Shown: one piece after another, positions 15,543 to 24,482 of the stretch
Numbering within the stretch: position 1 is the stretch's first letter
How the letters are laid out: each line of letters starts with the position of its first letter
Source: PXAP01 sp964520585
GTDB taxonomy: Bacteria > Bacteroidota > Bacteroidia > Bacteroidales > PUMT01
Assembly (NCBI GenBank): GCA_964520585.1
Contig: CAZFOO010000004.1
Coordinates: 15,056-79,055, forward strand
Length of the DNA: 64,000 bases
Reading direction: 5' to 3'
Translations under genes and position numbers: made by a program
Notes under the pieces: model-generated
The model's database searches: none
The model's input: the letters and a program-made list of their open reading frames with translations, nothing else
What the model was told of the DNA's origin: nothing

Positions 15543-17702
15543 ATGGAAGTTCAGGAGCTTAAAAAAGAACACAGGTTAATATCAGAATTTGATTACAGTA
15601 TCACTCCCCTGGACAAAGGGTATACTGACAAGATCCTTTATGTGAACCTTAGTCAAAACGATATCAGGGCCAAAGATGTTGATCCTTTGATGAAAGAGAA
15701 GTTTATCGGGGGCAAGGGATACGGACTGAAGCTGCTCTGGGAAGCCACCACTTCGGAAACCAAATGGAATGATCCGGAAAATGAGATCATCATCAGTGGG
15801 GGACCTATTTGCGGTATTACCCAGTATTCCGGTGCGGGGAAATCGCTTGTCGTGTCATTGTCACCACAGACCGATTCGGTTATGGATAGTAACGTTGGTG
15901 GCTTTTTTGGTCCCTTCCTGAAATTCGCAGGATTCGATGCTTTTGAACTTCAGGGCAAGGCAGAGAAGGATGTTGTTATATATATTGACGGAATTAAAGG
16001 CCGGGTTGAGGTCTTTGAAGCACCCAAAGAAGCTGTTGATACCCATGTGCTTGCCGAGCAGCTTACCGAAATGTTTGCCGAAAATGAAAAGGAAAAGAAG
16101 AACATCGGCATTGTTTCCGCCGGGGCAGCTGCAGATCACTCACTGATAGGAATGTTGAATTTTACATTTTACGACCCCAAAAGGAAAGCCATAAGAGTTA
16201 AACAGGCCGGTAGAGGAGGTATTGGTACAGTTTTCCGTGAAAAGCGTGTAAAGGCCCTTGTGGTGAAAGTGCCGGGAATCAAGGGTAATGCCAACAATGT
16301 GGTAGATCTTGCTGCAATTCGTGAACGAGGCCGTCGCTTTAATGAGGAAATGCGCCGTTTTGATGACGAGCAGGCAGAGATGAGGACTAAAGGAACTGTT
16401 CACCTTTCAAATATTATGAATGATTATGACCTGATACCGGTACATAACTTTAAGTTCGGCTCACATCCCGATGCCGGAAATATACACTCAGATGTATACA
16501 AATCTCTTTTTACCCAGGGCATTCCCGACGGTTGCTGGATAGGATGTAATATGTCCTGTTCAAAGGGTGTTGATAACTATGAATTACGTACCGGACCTTA
16601 TGCGGGGCAAAAGGTTATTGTCGACGGACCTGAATATGAGACCGCTGCTTCACTTGGAACCAACCTGGGAATTTTCAATCCTGATTTTACGCTTGAGGCA
16701 AATTTCTACTGCGATACTTATGGTATTTGTACAATAACATGGGGTACCGTAGTCGGGTTTATTATGGACTGCTTTGAGAACGGTATTCTGAACGAGGAGC
16801 GCACCGGGGGTCTGAAAATGAATTTTGGAAATGCCGATACAGCGATGGAACTTCTTCACCAGCTCGCCAGGGGAGAGGGGTTTGGAATAACTGCCGGCAT
16901 GGGTGTACGAAAGATGAAAGAGATGTTTGCCTCAAAAGGCTGGGGTGATCCAGCCTTTCTACAGGATATCGCCATGGAAAACAAAGGTCTTGAATATTCA
17001 CAGTATATGTCAAAGGAATCACTGGCACAACAGGGCGGTTATGCTATGACCAATAAGGGACCGCAGCATGATGAGGCCTGGCTGATCTTTATGGATATGG
17101 TGAATAACCAGATCCCCACATTTGAGGATAAGGCGGAAGCACTCCACTATTTCCCGATGTTCCGGACATGGTTCGGCCTGGTTGGTTTGTGCAAGCTGCC
17201 CTGGAATGATGTTGAGCCCGAAGGAAATGCAGAAGCAGATGAGCCGGCGAAGGTGCCCGAACATGTTGATAATTATATAGCAATATATAAAGCCGTTACC
17301 GGAAAACCTTTTGACAAGGATGAGCTGATGAGGCAGACCGAGCGGGTTTACAATTACCAGCGCATCTTTAACCTGCGGCGTGGTTTTGGCACCAGGAAAT
17401 ATGATGCCCAGCCATACCGGGCGGCCGGCCCTGTAACAACAGAAGAGTATGAATCAAGGCAGGAACGGTATGATAATCAGCTCGAGGAGTTAATGAATAT
17501 TGATCCTTCAGGAAAATCAACGGAAGAAAAAATAGCACTGCACCGCAAATACCGTGAAGACCGGTATGAGAAGCTCTTGGATGCTGTATACCTGAGAAGG
17601 GGGTGGACCAAAAACGGTGTGCCGAAAATTGAACATCTGAAAAAGCTGGGCATGGATCTTCCTGAAGTGATTGAACTGGTAAAGGATCACCAGGAGGATT
17701 GA
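15543..17702 (+). CDS. Aldehyde:ferredoxin oxidoreductase family tungsten enzyme
   Basis: A 719-residue AOR-family enzyme. These proteins hold tungsten on a bis-pyranopterin cofactor plus one [4Fe-4S] cluster and oxidise aldehydes to acids, or run the reverse, with ferredoxin. Family landmarks include the N-terminal FIGGKGYGLKLL (54-65), IISGGPICGITQYSG, and the pterin-site DGPEYETAASLG (361-372). The cluster cysteines are Cys331, Cys335, Cys339 and Cys550. The first three are spaced C-x3-C-x3-C, while classical archaeal AOR has C-x2-C-x3-C. It is longer than archaeal AOR (about 600) mainly at the C-terminus (residues 620-719), which is charged and helical. The tungstate importer and cofactor genes follow on the same strand. 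The substrate is unknown. Confidence 0.92.
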   Translation: MEVQELKKEHRLISEFDYSITPLDKGYTDKILYVNLSQNDIRAKDVDPLMKEKFIGGKGYGLKLLWEATTSETKWNDPENEIIISGGPICGITQYSGAGKSLVVSLSPQTDSVMDSNVGGFFGPFLKFAGFDAFELQGKAEKDVVIYIDGIKGRVEVFEAPKEAVDTHVLAEQLTEMFAENEKEKKNIGIVSAGAAADHSLIGMLNFTFYDPKRKAIRVKQAGRGGIGTVFREKRVKALVVKVPGIKGNANNVVDLAAIRERGRRFNEEMRRFDDEQAEMRTKGTVHLSNIMNDYDLIPVHNFKFGSHPDAGNIHSDVYKSLFTQGIPDGCWIGCNMSCSKGVDNYELRTGPYAGQKVIVDGPEYETAASLGTNLGIFNPDFTLEANFYCDTYGICTITWGTVVGFIMDCFENGILNEERTGGLKMNFGNADTAMELLHQLARGEGFGITAGMGVRKMKEMFASKGWGDPAFLQDIAMENKGLEYSQYMSKESLAQQGGYAMTNKGPQHDEAWLIFMDMVNNQIPTFEDKAEALHYFPMFRTWFGLVGLCKLPWNDVEPEGNAEADEPAKVPEHVDNYIAIYKAVTGKPFDKDELMRQTERVYNYQRIFNLRRGFGTRKYDAQPYRAAGPVTTEEYESRQERYDNQLEELMNIDPSGKSTEEKIALHRKYREDRYEKLLDAVYLRRGWTKNGVPKIEHLKKLGMDLPEVIELVKDHQED

Positions 17703-17787
17703 ACAGGGGAGCCGGGTTTTGTCAAAATCAGATGCGACTTTCTGTTTCAGTCACTGACTTTACAGATGGGCTTTAATTAAAAGAATC

Positions 17788-18765
17788 ATGTTACTATTCT
17801 GGCATATACGCAGATTTAAAGGAAGCATCCCGGTTATTTTATTTGTGTTTATCAGCATATTCTCCTCCTGCCGGCGGTCCCCCGAAACAATACATATTAT
17901 CCATGCCGGCAGTCTGTCGGTACCGGTAAAAGAGGCGGCGGACTCTTTCATGAGGGATAACCCTGGCATAAAGGTGCTGACCGAAGCCTGGGGCAGTAAA
18001 GCCGGGGCAAGAAGGATAAGTGAGATGGATGTCCCCTGTGATGTATATATATCTGCTGATTACAATGTTATTGATATTTTCCTGATACCCGGCCATGCAT
18101 CATGGAACATTTCATTTGCCGGAAATGAAATGGCTGTTGTATTCAATCAGGGTTCCCGCTATTCCGATGAAATAGACAGTAATAACTGGTACGAGATACT
18201 GTTGAGGGATGATGTTATATACGGGCGTTCCGATCCCCATTCTGATCCGTGCGGGGTAAGGGCAGTTTTTACAGCAAAACTGGCTGAGATTTTTTACGAT
18301 GAACCTGCTTTTTCTGAGAGGCTTCTTTCCAGGCATCACAAAATGATCCGTCCAAAAGAGACCGACCTGCTTGCATTGCTTGAGAAAAACGCTTTGGATT
18401 ACATATTTTTATACCGTTCTGTTGCAGAGCAGCATGACCTTAATTTTATTGAGCTTCCTGTACAACTTAATCTCCGTGACCCGGAGCTGAATAAATGGTA
18501 CGGACAGGCACTGCTGGAAGTACCGGGTACCAGTCCCGGAGAAACAATTCTAGAAAAGGGCGAAGCAATGGTATATGGAATTACTGTACCCCATAAAGCC
18601 ATAAACCATAAACTGTCGCTGGAATTTGTGAAATATTTTTTATCACCCGGCGGGGGACTGGATATTCTGGAAAGGAATGGCCAGAATGTGCTTGTACCTT
18701 ATTCCTCATCAACATATAAAAATATTCCTGAGGAACTGAGGTTCTTTGCCCTTCCGGGGGAATAG
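17788..18765 (+). CDS. wtpA: Tungstate/molybdate-binding lipoprotein, WtpA family
   Basis: A 325-residue ABC-transporter receptor. The signal peptide ends in a lipobox (FSSC, Cys28). The mature part starts IHIIHAGSLSVPVKEA, and GRSDPHSDPCGVRAVF (around residues 148-163) is the signature of the WtpA/ModA-like family that binds tungstate or molybdate with high affinity. It lies 85 bp after the AOR gene, followed by a permease and ATPase. Tungstate is the likely ligand because the only tungsto- or molybdoenzyme in the window is an AOR. Confidence 0.88.
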   Translation: MLLFWHIRRFKGSIPVILFVFISIFSSCRRSPETIHIIHAGSLSVPVKEAADSFMRDNPGIKVLTEAWGSKAGARRISEMDVPCDVYISADYNVIDIFLIPGHASWNISFAGNEMAVVFNQGSRYSDEIDSNNWYEILLRDDVIYGRSDPHSDPCGVRAVFTAKLAEIFYDEPAFSERLLSRHHKMIRPKETDLLALLEKNALDYIFLYRSVAEQHDLNFIELPVQLNLRDPELNKWYGQALLEVPGTSPGETILEKGEAMVYGITVPHKAINHKLSLEFVKYFLSPGGGLDILERNGQNVLVPYSSSTYKNIPEELRFFALPGE

Positions 18766-18868
18766 CCCGTATTTAAAGACCCCATACCGGCTGTATCATT
18801 CCGACTCGGTAATTAAATAATGGCTGCCGGTCGAAATATTTATTATTTTTAGATATTATTCTTTTTGT

Positions 18869-19657
18869 ATGGAGAGGATTTACCCGCTAAAGCTTTTGTT
18901 CCTGTTCCTGGGAGGATTATTGCTCCTGTTCATTATAGCACCCCTGGCAGGGATATTTCTTGAAACCTCCCCTGCACAATTTTTTGATACGGCAGTGGAC
19001 AGGGAAGTATCGGGAAGTATCTGGCTAACATTATGGACATCCATGCTTGCTACCCTGATATTTGCTGTTGCTGCAATTCCTTTTTCATGGATCCTGGCAC
19101 GGAAGAAATTCCCTGTCAAGAAGCTTGTTTCTGCAATTATTGACGTGCCTGTGGTCATTCCTCATTCTGCTGCCGGAATTGCTATCCTTGGTTTTGTATC
19201 AAGAGACACTGTGGTTGGGCAGATTGGGGAAAGTGTCGGGTTAAGTTTTATTGGAACTCCCGCGGGAATTATTCTGGCCATGGCTTTTGTAAGTATTCCC
19301 TTTCTGGTAAATGCTGCCAGGGATGGTTTTGCTGCAGTTCCTGAGAAGCTTGAAAAGGCTGCACTGAGCCTGGGAGCATCGCCGGCGAGGGTTTTCTTTA
19401 CTATAAGCCTGCCACTTGCCTGGCGGCCTATAATGTCGGGTATGATTATGATGTGGGCGAGGGGAATGAGTGAGTTCGGGGCTGTTGTAATTGTTGCCTA
19501 TCATCCCATGATAACCCCGGTACTGATATACGAAAGGTTCGGAACCTTCGGACTTTCTCATGCCACCCCCGTTGCGGCAGTATTTATAGTAGTATGTCTT
19601 CTGTTTTTTGTGTTTTTAAGAATGCTTGCAACCACATATGATGATGCTGAAAATTAA
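18869..19657 (+). CDS. wtpB: Tungstate/molybdate ABC transporter permease
   Basis: A 262-residue inner-membrane permease with five to six helices. The EAA-type coupling motif is visible as EKAALSLGASPARVFFTISLP (about residues 158-178), and GMSEFGAVVIVAYHP is the hallmark of ModB/CysT/WtpB-type oxyanion permeases. It pairs with the ATPase gene, which begins before this gene's stop codon, a sign of translational coupling. Confidence 0.9.
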   Translation: MERIYPLKLLFLFLGGLLLLFIIAPLAGIFLETSPAQFFDTAVDREVSGSIWLTLWTSMLATLIFAVAAIPFSWILARKKFPVKKLVSAIIDVPVVIPHSAAGIAILGFVSRDTVVGQIGESVGLSFIGTPAGIILAMAFVSIPFLVNAARDGFAAVPEKLEKAALSLGASPARVFFTISLPLAWRPIMSGMIMMWARGMSEFGAVVIVAYHPMITPVLIYERFGTFGLSHATPVAAVFIVVCLLFFVFLRMLATTYDDAEN

Positions 19658-20696
19658 TGATCTTTCTGTAAAACTTGGGATGTTTGAACTTTGCAACATG
19701 AATTTCAGTGTAGCAGATGGAGAATATTTTGTACTGCTGGGTAGATCGGGAGCTGGTAAATCAGTTTTGCTCCAGCTTATAAGCGGCATGGTAAGGGCTG
19801 ATAAGGGAGAAATATGGTTAAATGGGAGGGAAATAAGCAGGGAGAAAATACAAAGACGAAATGTAGGAATGGTATTTCAGGATGCAGCCCTTTTTCCCCA
19901 CATGTCAGTCTTTAATAATATCGCTTATCCCCTCAGATCTGTTAAAAGTAATCAGGCTGAACTGGAAAGAAGGATCGATGAACTGGCCGGGATTACCAGT
20001 GTGAGCCATTTACTTCGAAGGTTTCCAGGTAATCTTTCCGGCGGAGAGAAGCAGCGAGTGGCACTTGCCAGGGCACTTGCCTTGAAGCCGGACTGCCTTT
20101 TACTTGATGAACCTTTGTCTTCAATGGATATTCAACTCCGGTCTGAACTCCGGTCAATCCTTAGGCAGATCAACGGAACTGGACAAACAATTGTGCATGT
20201 AACCCACGATTACGAGGAGGCTGCTTTGCTGGCTCATCGTATTGGTGTAATCGAAAACGGTTCTGTAGTGCAGACAGGTAGAGCTGAAGAGGTGTTTCAA
20301 AAACCGCGGACTGAGTTTGTTGCCCGTTTCACCGGAATAAGGAATTTTTTCAGCGGTGTGCTTACGGAGAGCAGATCAAGCCTGAAAAAATTCAGAACCG
20401 GCGGAATGGAGTTGACTTTACTGAGCGATGAACCTCATGGCAGTGGATTTGTTATAATTAGAGCAGAGGATATTATAGTTTCTTCAGAAGAGCCCGAATC
20501 ATCGGCTGCAAATAACTTCAGGGGAAAAATATCAGATATGGCACCGGCACGCATGGGAACCGAGCTTATGGTGGATTTCGGTATCAGGGCAGCAGTACTT
20601 GTTACAGATGAATCCATTACTGCACTGGGCTTAAGGCCGGGAAAAGAAATATGGGTCAGTTTTAAAGCATCTGCGCTTAAGTTTATTATGAAATGA
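19638..20696 (+). CDS. wtpC: Tungstate/molybdate ABC transporter ATP-binding protein
   Basis: An ABC ATPase of about 352 residues. Walker A is GRSGAGKS, the Q-loop is GMVFQDAALFPHMS, the signature is LSGGEKQRVALARAL, Walker B is CLLLDEPLSSMD and the switch His is in HVTHDYEEA. A C-terminal TOBE-like region of about 120 residues could bind oxyanion and regulate transport, as in ModC. Three consecutive ATG codons at 19638, 19641 and 19644 are all possible starts; an upstream start at 19626 is less likely. It overlaps wtpB by about 20 bases and the next gene by ATGA. Confidence 0.9.
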   Translation: MMMLKINDLSVKLGMFELCNMNFSVADGEYFVLLGRSGAGKSVLLQLISGMVRADKGEIWLNGREISREKIQRRNVGMVFQDAALFPHMSVFNNIAYPLRSVKSNQAELERRIDELAGITSVSHLLRRFPGNLSGGEKQRVALARALALKPDCLLLDEPLSSMDIQLRSELRSILRQINGTGQTIVHVTHDYEEAALLAHRIGVIENGSVVQTGRAEEVFQKPRTEFVARFTGIRNFFSGVLTESRSSLKKFRTGGMELTLLSDEPHGSGFVIIRAEDIIVSSEEPESSAANNFRGKISDMAPARMGTELMVDFGIRAAVLVTDESITALGLRPGKEIWVSFKASALKFIMK

Positions 20697-21244
20697 TTGA
20701 GCTCAATAAAACGATTATTATTGGAGGGGCGAGCCGGAATATTGGGAAGACTGAGCTGGTTTGTGGACTGGTAAGGAGGTTTGGCAGCACCCATGATGTT
20801 GTTAGCTTGAAAATATCGGGAATAAAATCTGGAAATGAACTTTTTCATGGGAATCATGAGACACCGCCCGGGAAATTTCATCTTATGGAAGAAACCAGCC
20901 GGGATGGTGTAAAAGACAGTTCGAAGATGTTGCTGGCTGGTGCGTCAAAAGCTTATTACCTGAGGACCAGGGATGAATTTTTACAGGAGGCTGTCGAGAG
21001 TTTTTTTTCGCTGGTAGATAAGGATACTGTTATCATTTGTGAATCCATAACGCTTAGAAAGATAATAAGTCCGGGATTGTTTGTCCTGGTCAAAGGTATT
21101 AAGGAAGAAAGTGGTAAAAAAAGCCTGGAGGAGGTTTTGCACCTGGTCGACCTTATAATTGTTTCTGACGGGGTGAAATTTATCCCCGACCCTGGTATTA
21201 TTCATCTAGGTGATCATGGCTGGTATTGTGATAGTATTCTTTAA
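20693..21244 (+). CDS. MobB-like P-loop protein of the molybdopterin cluster
   Basis: A 183-residue protein with a Walker A motif near its start (GGASRNIGKTEL, residues 11-22), like MobB, the GTP-binding accessory protein of molybdopterin guanine dinucleotide synthesis. HDVVSLKISG follows at the place where MobB has its next strand, and DTVIICES and VDLIIVSDG are probable later strands. The start codon overlaps the wtpC stop in ATGA. AOR enzymes usually carry non-nucleotide pyranopterin, so a strict MobB role is uncertain; a cofactor insertion or trafficking role is possible. Confidence 0.65.
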   Translation: MIELNKTIIIGGASRNIGKTELVCGLVRRFGSTHDVVSLKISGIKSGNELFHGNHETPPGKFHLMEETSRDGVKDSSKMLLAGASKAYYLRTRDEFLQEAVESFFSLVDKDTVIICESITLRKIISPGLFVLVKGIKEESGKKSLEEVLHLVDLIIVSDGVKFIPDPGIIHLGDHGWYCDSIL

Positions 21245-21366
21245 GTGGCACTTAAACAGGTTTATATTGTTTAGCGAGCCTAATTGCTTATTTTTGCATT
21301 CCAAGCAGGGAGTAAAATCTTGAAAGAAATCGGCGACCGGATTACCTGGCAAGTTAAAAATGTTTT

Positions 21367-22542
21367 ATGGTTGAATTTGATGAGGCTTTAGAAATAATAA
21401 GAAACCAGGTTTATACCCTGGAAACGGAAAAACAGCCGTTGCATAATTCTGTTAACAGGATACTTGCGGAAGATATCTTCTCCGATGTTGACATGCCTCC
21501 GTTCAATAAGTCCGCAATGGACGGTTATGCCTGCCGCCGCGGTGACCTGGATAACAGCCTGGAGATTATTGAGACTGTCAGGGCAGGTGATATACCCGGA
21601 AAAACTATCGGGGAAAACCAGTGTGTGAAAATCATGACAGGGGCCAGGGTTCCCGAAGGAGCCGATTGTGTTATTATGGTTGAACATACCGTTCAGGATG
21701 AAGCCGGATACATCAGGTTTGCCGGTCAGAAAACTGCAGGTAATATTGCTTTTAAGGGAGAGGATCTGAAAAATGGTGACCTGGTTCTTCCAGGGGGGTG
21801 CCTGATAGGGCCGCAACATATTGCAATGCTTGCCTCTGCCGGCTGCACCATGCCCACCCTTTACAGACAGCCAAAAGTAGCCATAATGACTACAGGCGAT
21901 GAAATTGTTGAGCCGGACAAGAAACCATCCGGAACCTCTATCCGCAACAGTAATGGTCCACAGTTAGTTGCCCAGGCCAAAAAGATGGGTATAACACCCC
22001 AATACCTTGGGATAGTGAAAGATACTCCCGGAGCTACTGATTCGGCCATTAAGTCCGCTCTAAAAAACAATGACCTGATCATTATTACGGGCGGGGTTTC
22101 CATGGGCGATTACGACTTTGTGCCATCCGTACTCAGGGAAAACGGGTTCACTCTCTTTTTTGAAAAGGTAGCAGTGAAACCCGGAAGACCGACTGTTTTC
22201 GGAAAAAAAGATAATGTATTCCTGTTTGGCCTCCCTGGTAATCCGGTATCATCATTCATGATTTTCGAGTTGATGGTAAAACCGCTTATATATAACCTGA
22301 TGGGGCATATATATGAGCCTGCTCCTGTAAGAATGCCTGTTGGCGGGGATTATTCGAGAAAAAAAGCCGACAGGGTAGCATGGATTCCCGTGTTTCTCAA
22401 CAGCAGGGGAGAGATAATTCCGGTCGATTACCATGGTTCTGCACATATACATTCCCTTGGGGATGCATGGGGACTTATGAGAATGACCAAAGATGTTTAT
22501 TCATTTAAGAAGGGGGATATGGTAAATGTTAGACAGATTTGA
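21367..22542 (+). CDS. moeA: Molybdopterin molybdenumtransferase MoeA
   Basis: A 391-residue MoeA, which inserts molybdate or tungstate into adenylylated pyranopterin. Domain order is normal: the N-terminal MPPFNKSAMDGYA (about residues 43-55) and VKIMTGARVPEGADCVIMVEH, then the central MoCF-type domain with MTTGDEIVE, SNGPQL and ITGGVSMGDYDFVP, then KPGRPTVFG and FGLPGNPVSSF. The C-terminal beta-barrel domain is complete. Its last 17 bases overlap moaA. In this context the metal may be tungsten. Confidence 0.95.
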   Translation: MVEFDEALEIIRNQVYTLETEKQPLHNSVNRILAEDIFSDVDMPPFNKSAMDGYACRRGDLDNSLEIIETVRAGDIPGKTIGENQCVKIMTGARVPEGADCVIMVEHTVQDEAGYIRFAGQKTAGNIAFKGEDLKNGDLVLPGGCLIGPQHIAMLASAGCTMPTLYRQPKVAIMTTGDEIVEPDKKPSGTSIRNSNGPQLVAQAKKMGITPQYLGIVKDTPGATDSAIKSALKNNDLIIITGGVSMGDYDFVPSVLRENGFTLFFEKVAVKPGRPTVFGKKDNVFLFGLPGNPVSSFMIFELMVKPLIYNLMGHIYEPAPVRMPVGGDYSRKKADRVAWIPVFLNSRGEIIPVDYHGSAHIHSLGDAWGLMRMTKDVYSFKKGDMVNVRQI

Positions 22543-23326
22543 CAGGGAGATAAATTATCTCAGGATATCGGTAACGGACCGGTGTAATTTGCGGTGCAGG
22601 TATTGTATCCCCTGTGAAGATTTCGTGATGCTTTCTCATGACAATATTCTCAGATTTGATGAGATCGTTGAAGTGGTAAGACAGGGTGTTGGCATCGGGA
22701 TAGACAAAATAAGGCTTACCGGTGGTGAGCCTCTTGTCCGCCGTGACGTTGTAAAACTTGTTGGAATGATTGCCTCGGTTGAGGGTGTAAAGGATCTTGC
22801 CATGACCAGTAACGGAATTCTGCTTGATAAATTTGCCGGACCTCTTGCAGGAATGGGACTGAAACGGGTCAATATAAGCCTTGATACAATGGATCCCCTC
22901 AAATTCAGGGAACTTACCTCGGGAGGTGATATAAACCAGGTTCTCCGGGGCATTGAAGCAGCAAGAACGGCAGGTCTGGAGCCGGTAAAGCTTAATTGCG
23001 TGATTGCCGGTTCTTCTTCAGAACCTGATGCGCTTGCCGTTAAAAAGTTTGCAGATGAGAATGGAATGGAGGTGAGGTTCATTCACCAGATGGATCTGGG
23101 TGAAGGAGAATTTTCTGTAGTTGAAGGAGGAACCGGGGGAGACTGTGAGCATTGTAACAGGCTCAGGCTTACCGCTGACGGCAAAATCAAACCTTGCCTT
23201 TTCAGTGATATCGCTTATGAAGTCCGCAAGATGGGAGCAGGTGAGGCAATACGCGCAGCCATTTTTCAGAAGCCTGCAAGGGGAACAGCTTGCAGCCTGA
23301 ACCATTTCTATAATATCGGAGGATAA
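22526..23326 (+). CDS. moaA: GTP 3',8-cyclase MoaA, unusually short
   Basis: A radical-SAM enzyme that starts pyranopterin synthesis from GTP. The N-terminal cluster motif is CNLRCRYC (residues 20-27), followed by LTGGEPLVR. The second cluster is in CEHCNRLRLTADGKIKPC with C-x2-C-x13-C spacing and the GTP-binding arginines. The C-terminus ends in Gly-Gly as in normal MoaA. At 266 residues it is about 55-60 shorter than usual. The missing part lies between RFIHQMDLGEG and the second cluster, where typical MoaA has about 50 more residues. The reading frame is intact and overlaps moeA by 17 bases, so this looks like a compact variant and not a frameshift. Confidence 0.88.
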   Translation: MLDRFDREINYLRISVTDRCNLRCRYCIPCEDFVMLSHDNILRFDEIVEVVRQGVGIGIDKIRLTGGEPLVRRDVVKLVGMIASVEGVKDLAMTSNGILLDKFAGPLAGMGLKRVNISLDTMDPLKFRELTSGGDINQVLRGIEAARTAGLEPVKLNCVIAGSSSEPDALAVKKFADENGMEVRFIHQMDLGEGEFSVVEGGTGGDCEHCNRLRLTADGKIKPCLFSDIAYEVRKMGAGEAIRAAIFQKPARGTACSLNHFYNIGG

Positions 23327-23389
23327 AGATGTAGCACACAGAAGTTACAGTTAAATTGAATTTTGAAATATAAACAAGTCACCGCTGAC

Positions 23390-23845
23390 ATGCAAAAAAA
23401 ATTATCTCATACAGATAGCCAGGGGAATGCAAAGATGGTGGATGTAGGTCATAAGCCGCTTCAGCTCCGGATAGCAAAAGCAAAAGGGTTTATAAGGATG
23501 AATGCAGATACTCTTGAGCTGGTAAGACAGAATAATATTAAAAAGGGAGACGTTCTGAAAATGGCTGAAACAGCCGGCATTCAGGCTGCAAAACAGACAC
23601 CTTACCTTATTCCGCTTTGCCACCAGCTTGCCCTGACCCGTATAAACGTTATTGCCGAAATTGCCGCTGGTGGAGTGGGAATATTTACCGAGTGCAGGTG
23701 TAACGGGCAGACAGGAGTTGAGATGGAGGCTCTGACCGCCGCCAGCGTCGCACTACTGACGGTATATGACATGTGTAAGGCAGTTGACAATGCTATGGTT
23801 ATCGAAGGGGTAAGTCTGGTAGAGAAAACTAAAACGGATATATGA
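23390..23845 (+). CDS. moaC: Cyclic pyranopterin monophosphate synthase MoaC
   Basis: A 151-residue MoaC, acting with MoaA to form cyclic pyranopterin monophosphate. Motifs are SHTDSQGNAKMVDVG near the start, QTPYLIPLCHQLALTRI in the middle and TGVEMEALTAASVALLTVYDMCKAVD with its conserved Glu and Lys. I chose ATG 23390 because it matches family starts; TTG 23363 is in frame upstream. The stop overlaps the next start in ATGA. Confidence 0.95.
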   Translation: MQKKLSHTDSQGNAKMVDVGHKPLQLRIAKAKGFIRMNADTLELVRQNNIKKGDVLKMAETAGIQAAKQTPYLIPLCHQLALTRINVIAEIAAGGVGIFTECRCNGQTGVEMEALTAASVALLTVYDMCKAVDNAMVIEGVSLVEKTKTDI

Positions 23846-24471
23846 TAAGGTTTGATTTAATTAAGCTGCTATTTTTTATTGTTTTTTTATTTTCCGGCTG
23901 TAGCAATAAGCAAATGCGGAATTTCAATGCTATTCCCAGTTTTTCCGGAAATTTCGTGAATGCCGTAATAGAGATGCCCGCCGGTACAAATCAACGAATT
24001 AAGTATAATGAGCAGGAAAGAATGTTCCTGGTGGAGCAGACTGATGGAGATGACAGGATAATAGATTTTATTCCGAGTCCGGGGAATTACGGTTTTGTCC
24101 CCGGAACATTTCTTGATCCAGTTCTGGGAGGTAGCGGCGATCCGGTTGAAATACTGGTGATATGCGAGAGCCTCACCACGGGAACGGTAATGGAAGTTAT
24201 TCCACTTCTGGTGCTTTATTTTGAGGTACAATCTGATTTCGGCGAGAAACTTACCAATCCGGTTATAATAGCTGTACCCGCAAATGAAAGGCAACGTATA
24301 ATAGATGCCGTAAACTATAGCGGACTCTTTGAAAATTATCCCGACATTGTCGACATCGTTCAGAAATGGATAGCATCCCTTAAAGGACCGGAGATAAATG
24401 ATCTCAGGGCAATGGGAGATGGTGAGGTTGCTGTAAAGGAGATAGAAAAGTGGGAGGTGAGACGGTTTTAA
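23842..24471 (+). CDS. Lipoprotein related to class I inorganic pyrophosphatase
   Basis: A 209-residue protein with a lipobox (LFSGC, Cys20), then a class I (soluble) pyrophosphatase-like domain: IEMPAGTNQRIKYNE, DFIPSPGNYGFVPGTF, SGDPVEILVI and IIAVPANE. Similar lipoproteins occur widely in Bacteroidota. Several metal-binding acids look changed: the LDGDPVD-type motif reads GGSGDPVE, and the usual Asp pair before the AVP motif is not obvious in SDFGEKLTNP. Activity may be altered. It is translationally coupled to moaC by ATGA. Cofactor synthesis releases pyrophosphate in the adenylylation steps, but a periplasm-facing lipoprotein would not see it, so the role here is unclear. Confidence 0.78.
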   Translation: MIRFDLIKLLFFIVFLFSGCSNKQMRNFNAIPSFSGNFVNAVIEMPAGTNQRIKYNEQERMFLVEQTDGDDRIIDFIPSPGNYGFVPGTFLDPVLGGSGDPVEILVICESLTTGTVMEVIPLLVLYFEVQSDFGEKLTNPVIIAVPANERQRIIDAVNYSGLFENYPDIVDIVQKWIASLKGPEINDLRAMGDGEVAVKEIEKWEVRRF

Positions 24472-24482
24472 ATAAACATGTT

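Noticed and set aside
17703..17787. Molybdenum/tungsten cofactor riboswitch ahead of wtpA
   Set aside because: The 85-bp gap is short and no multi-stem pattern of that RNA family could be recognised.
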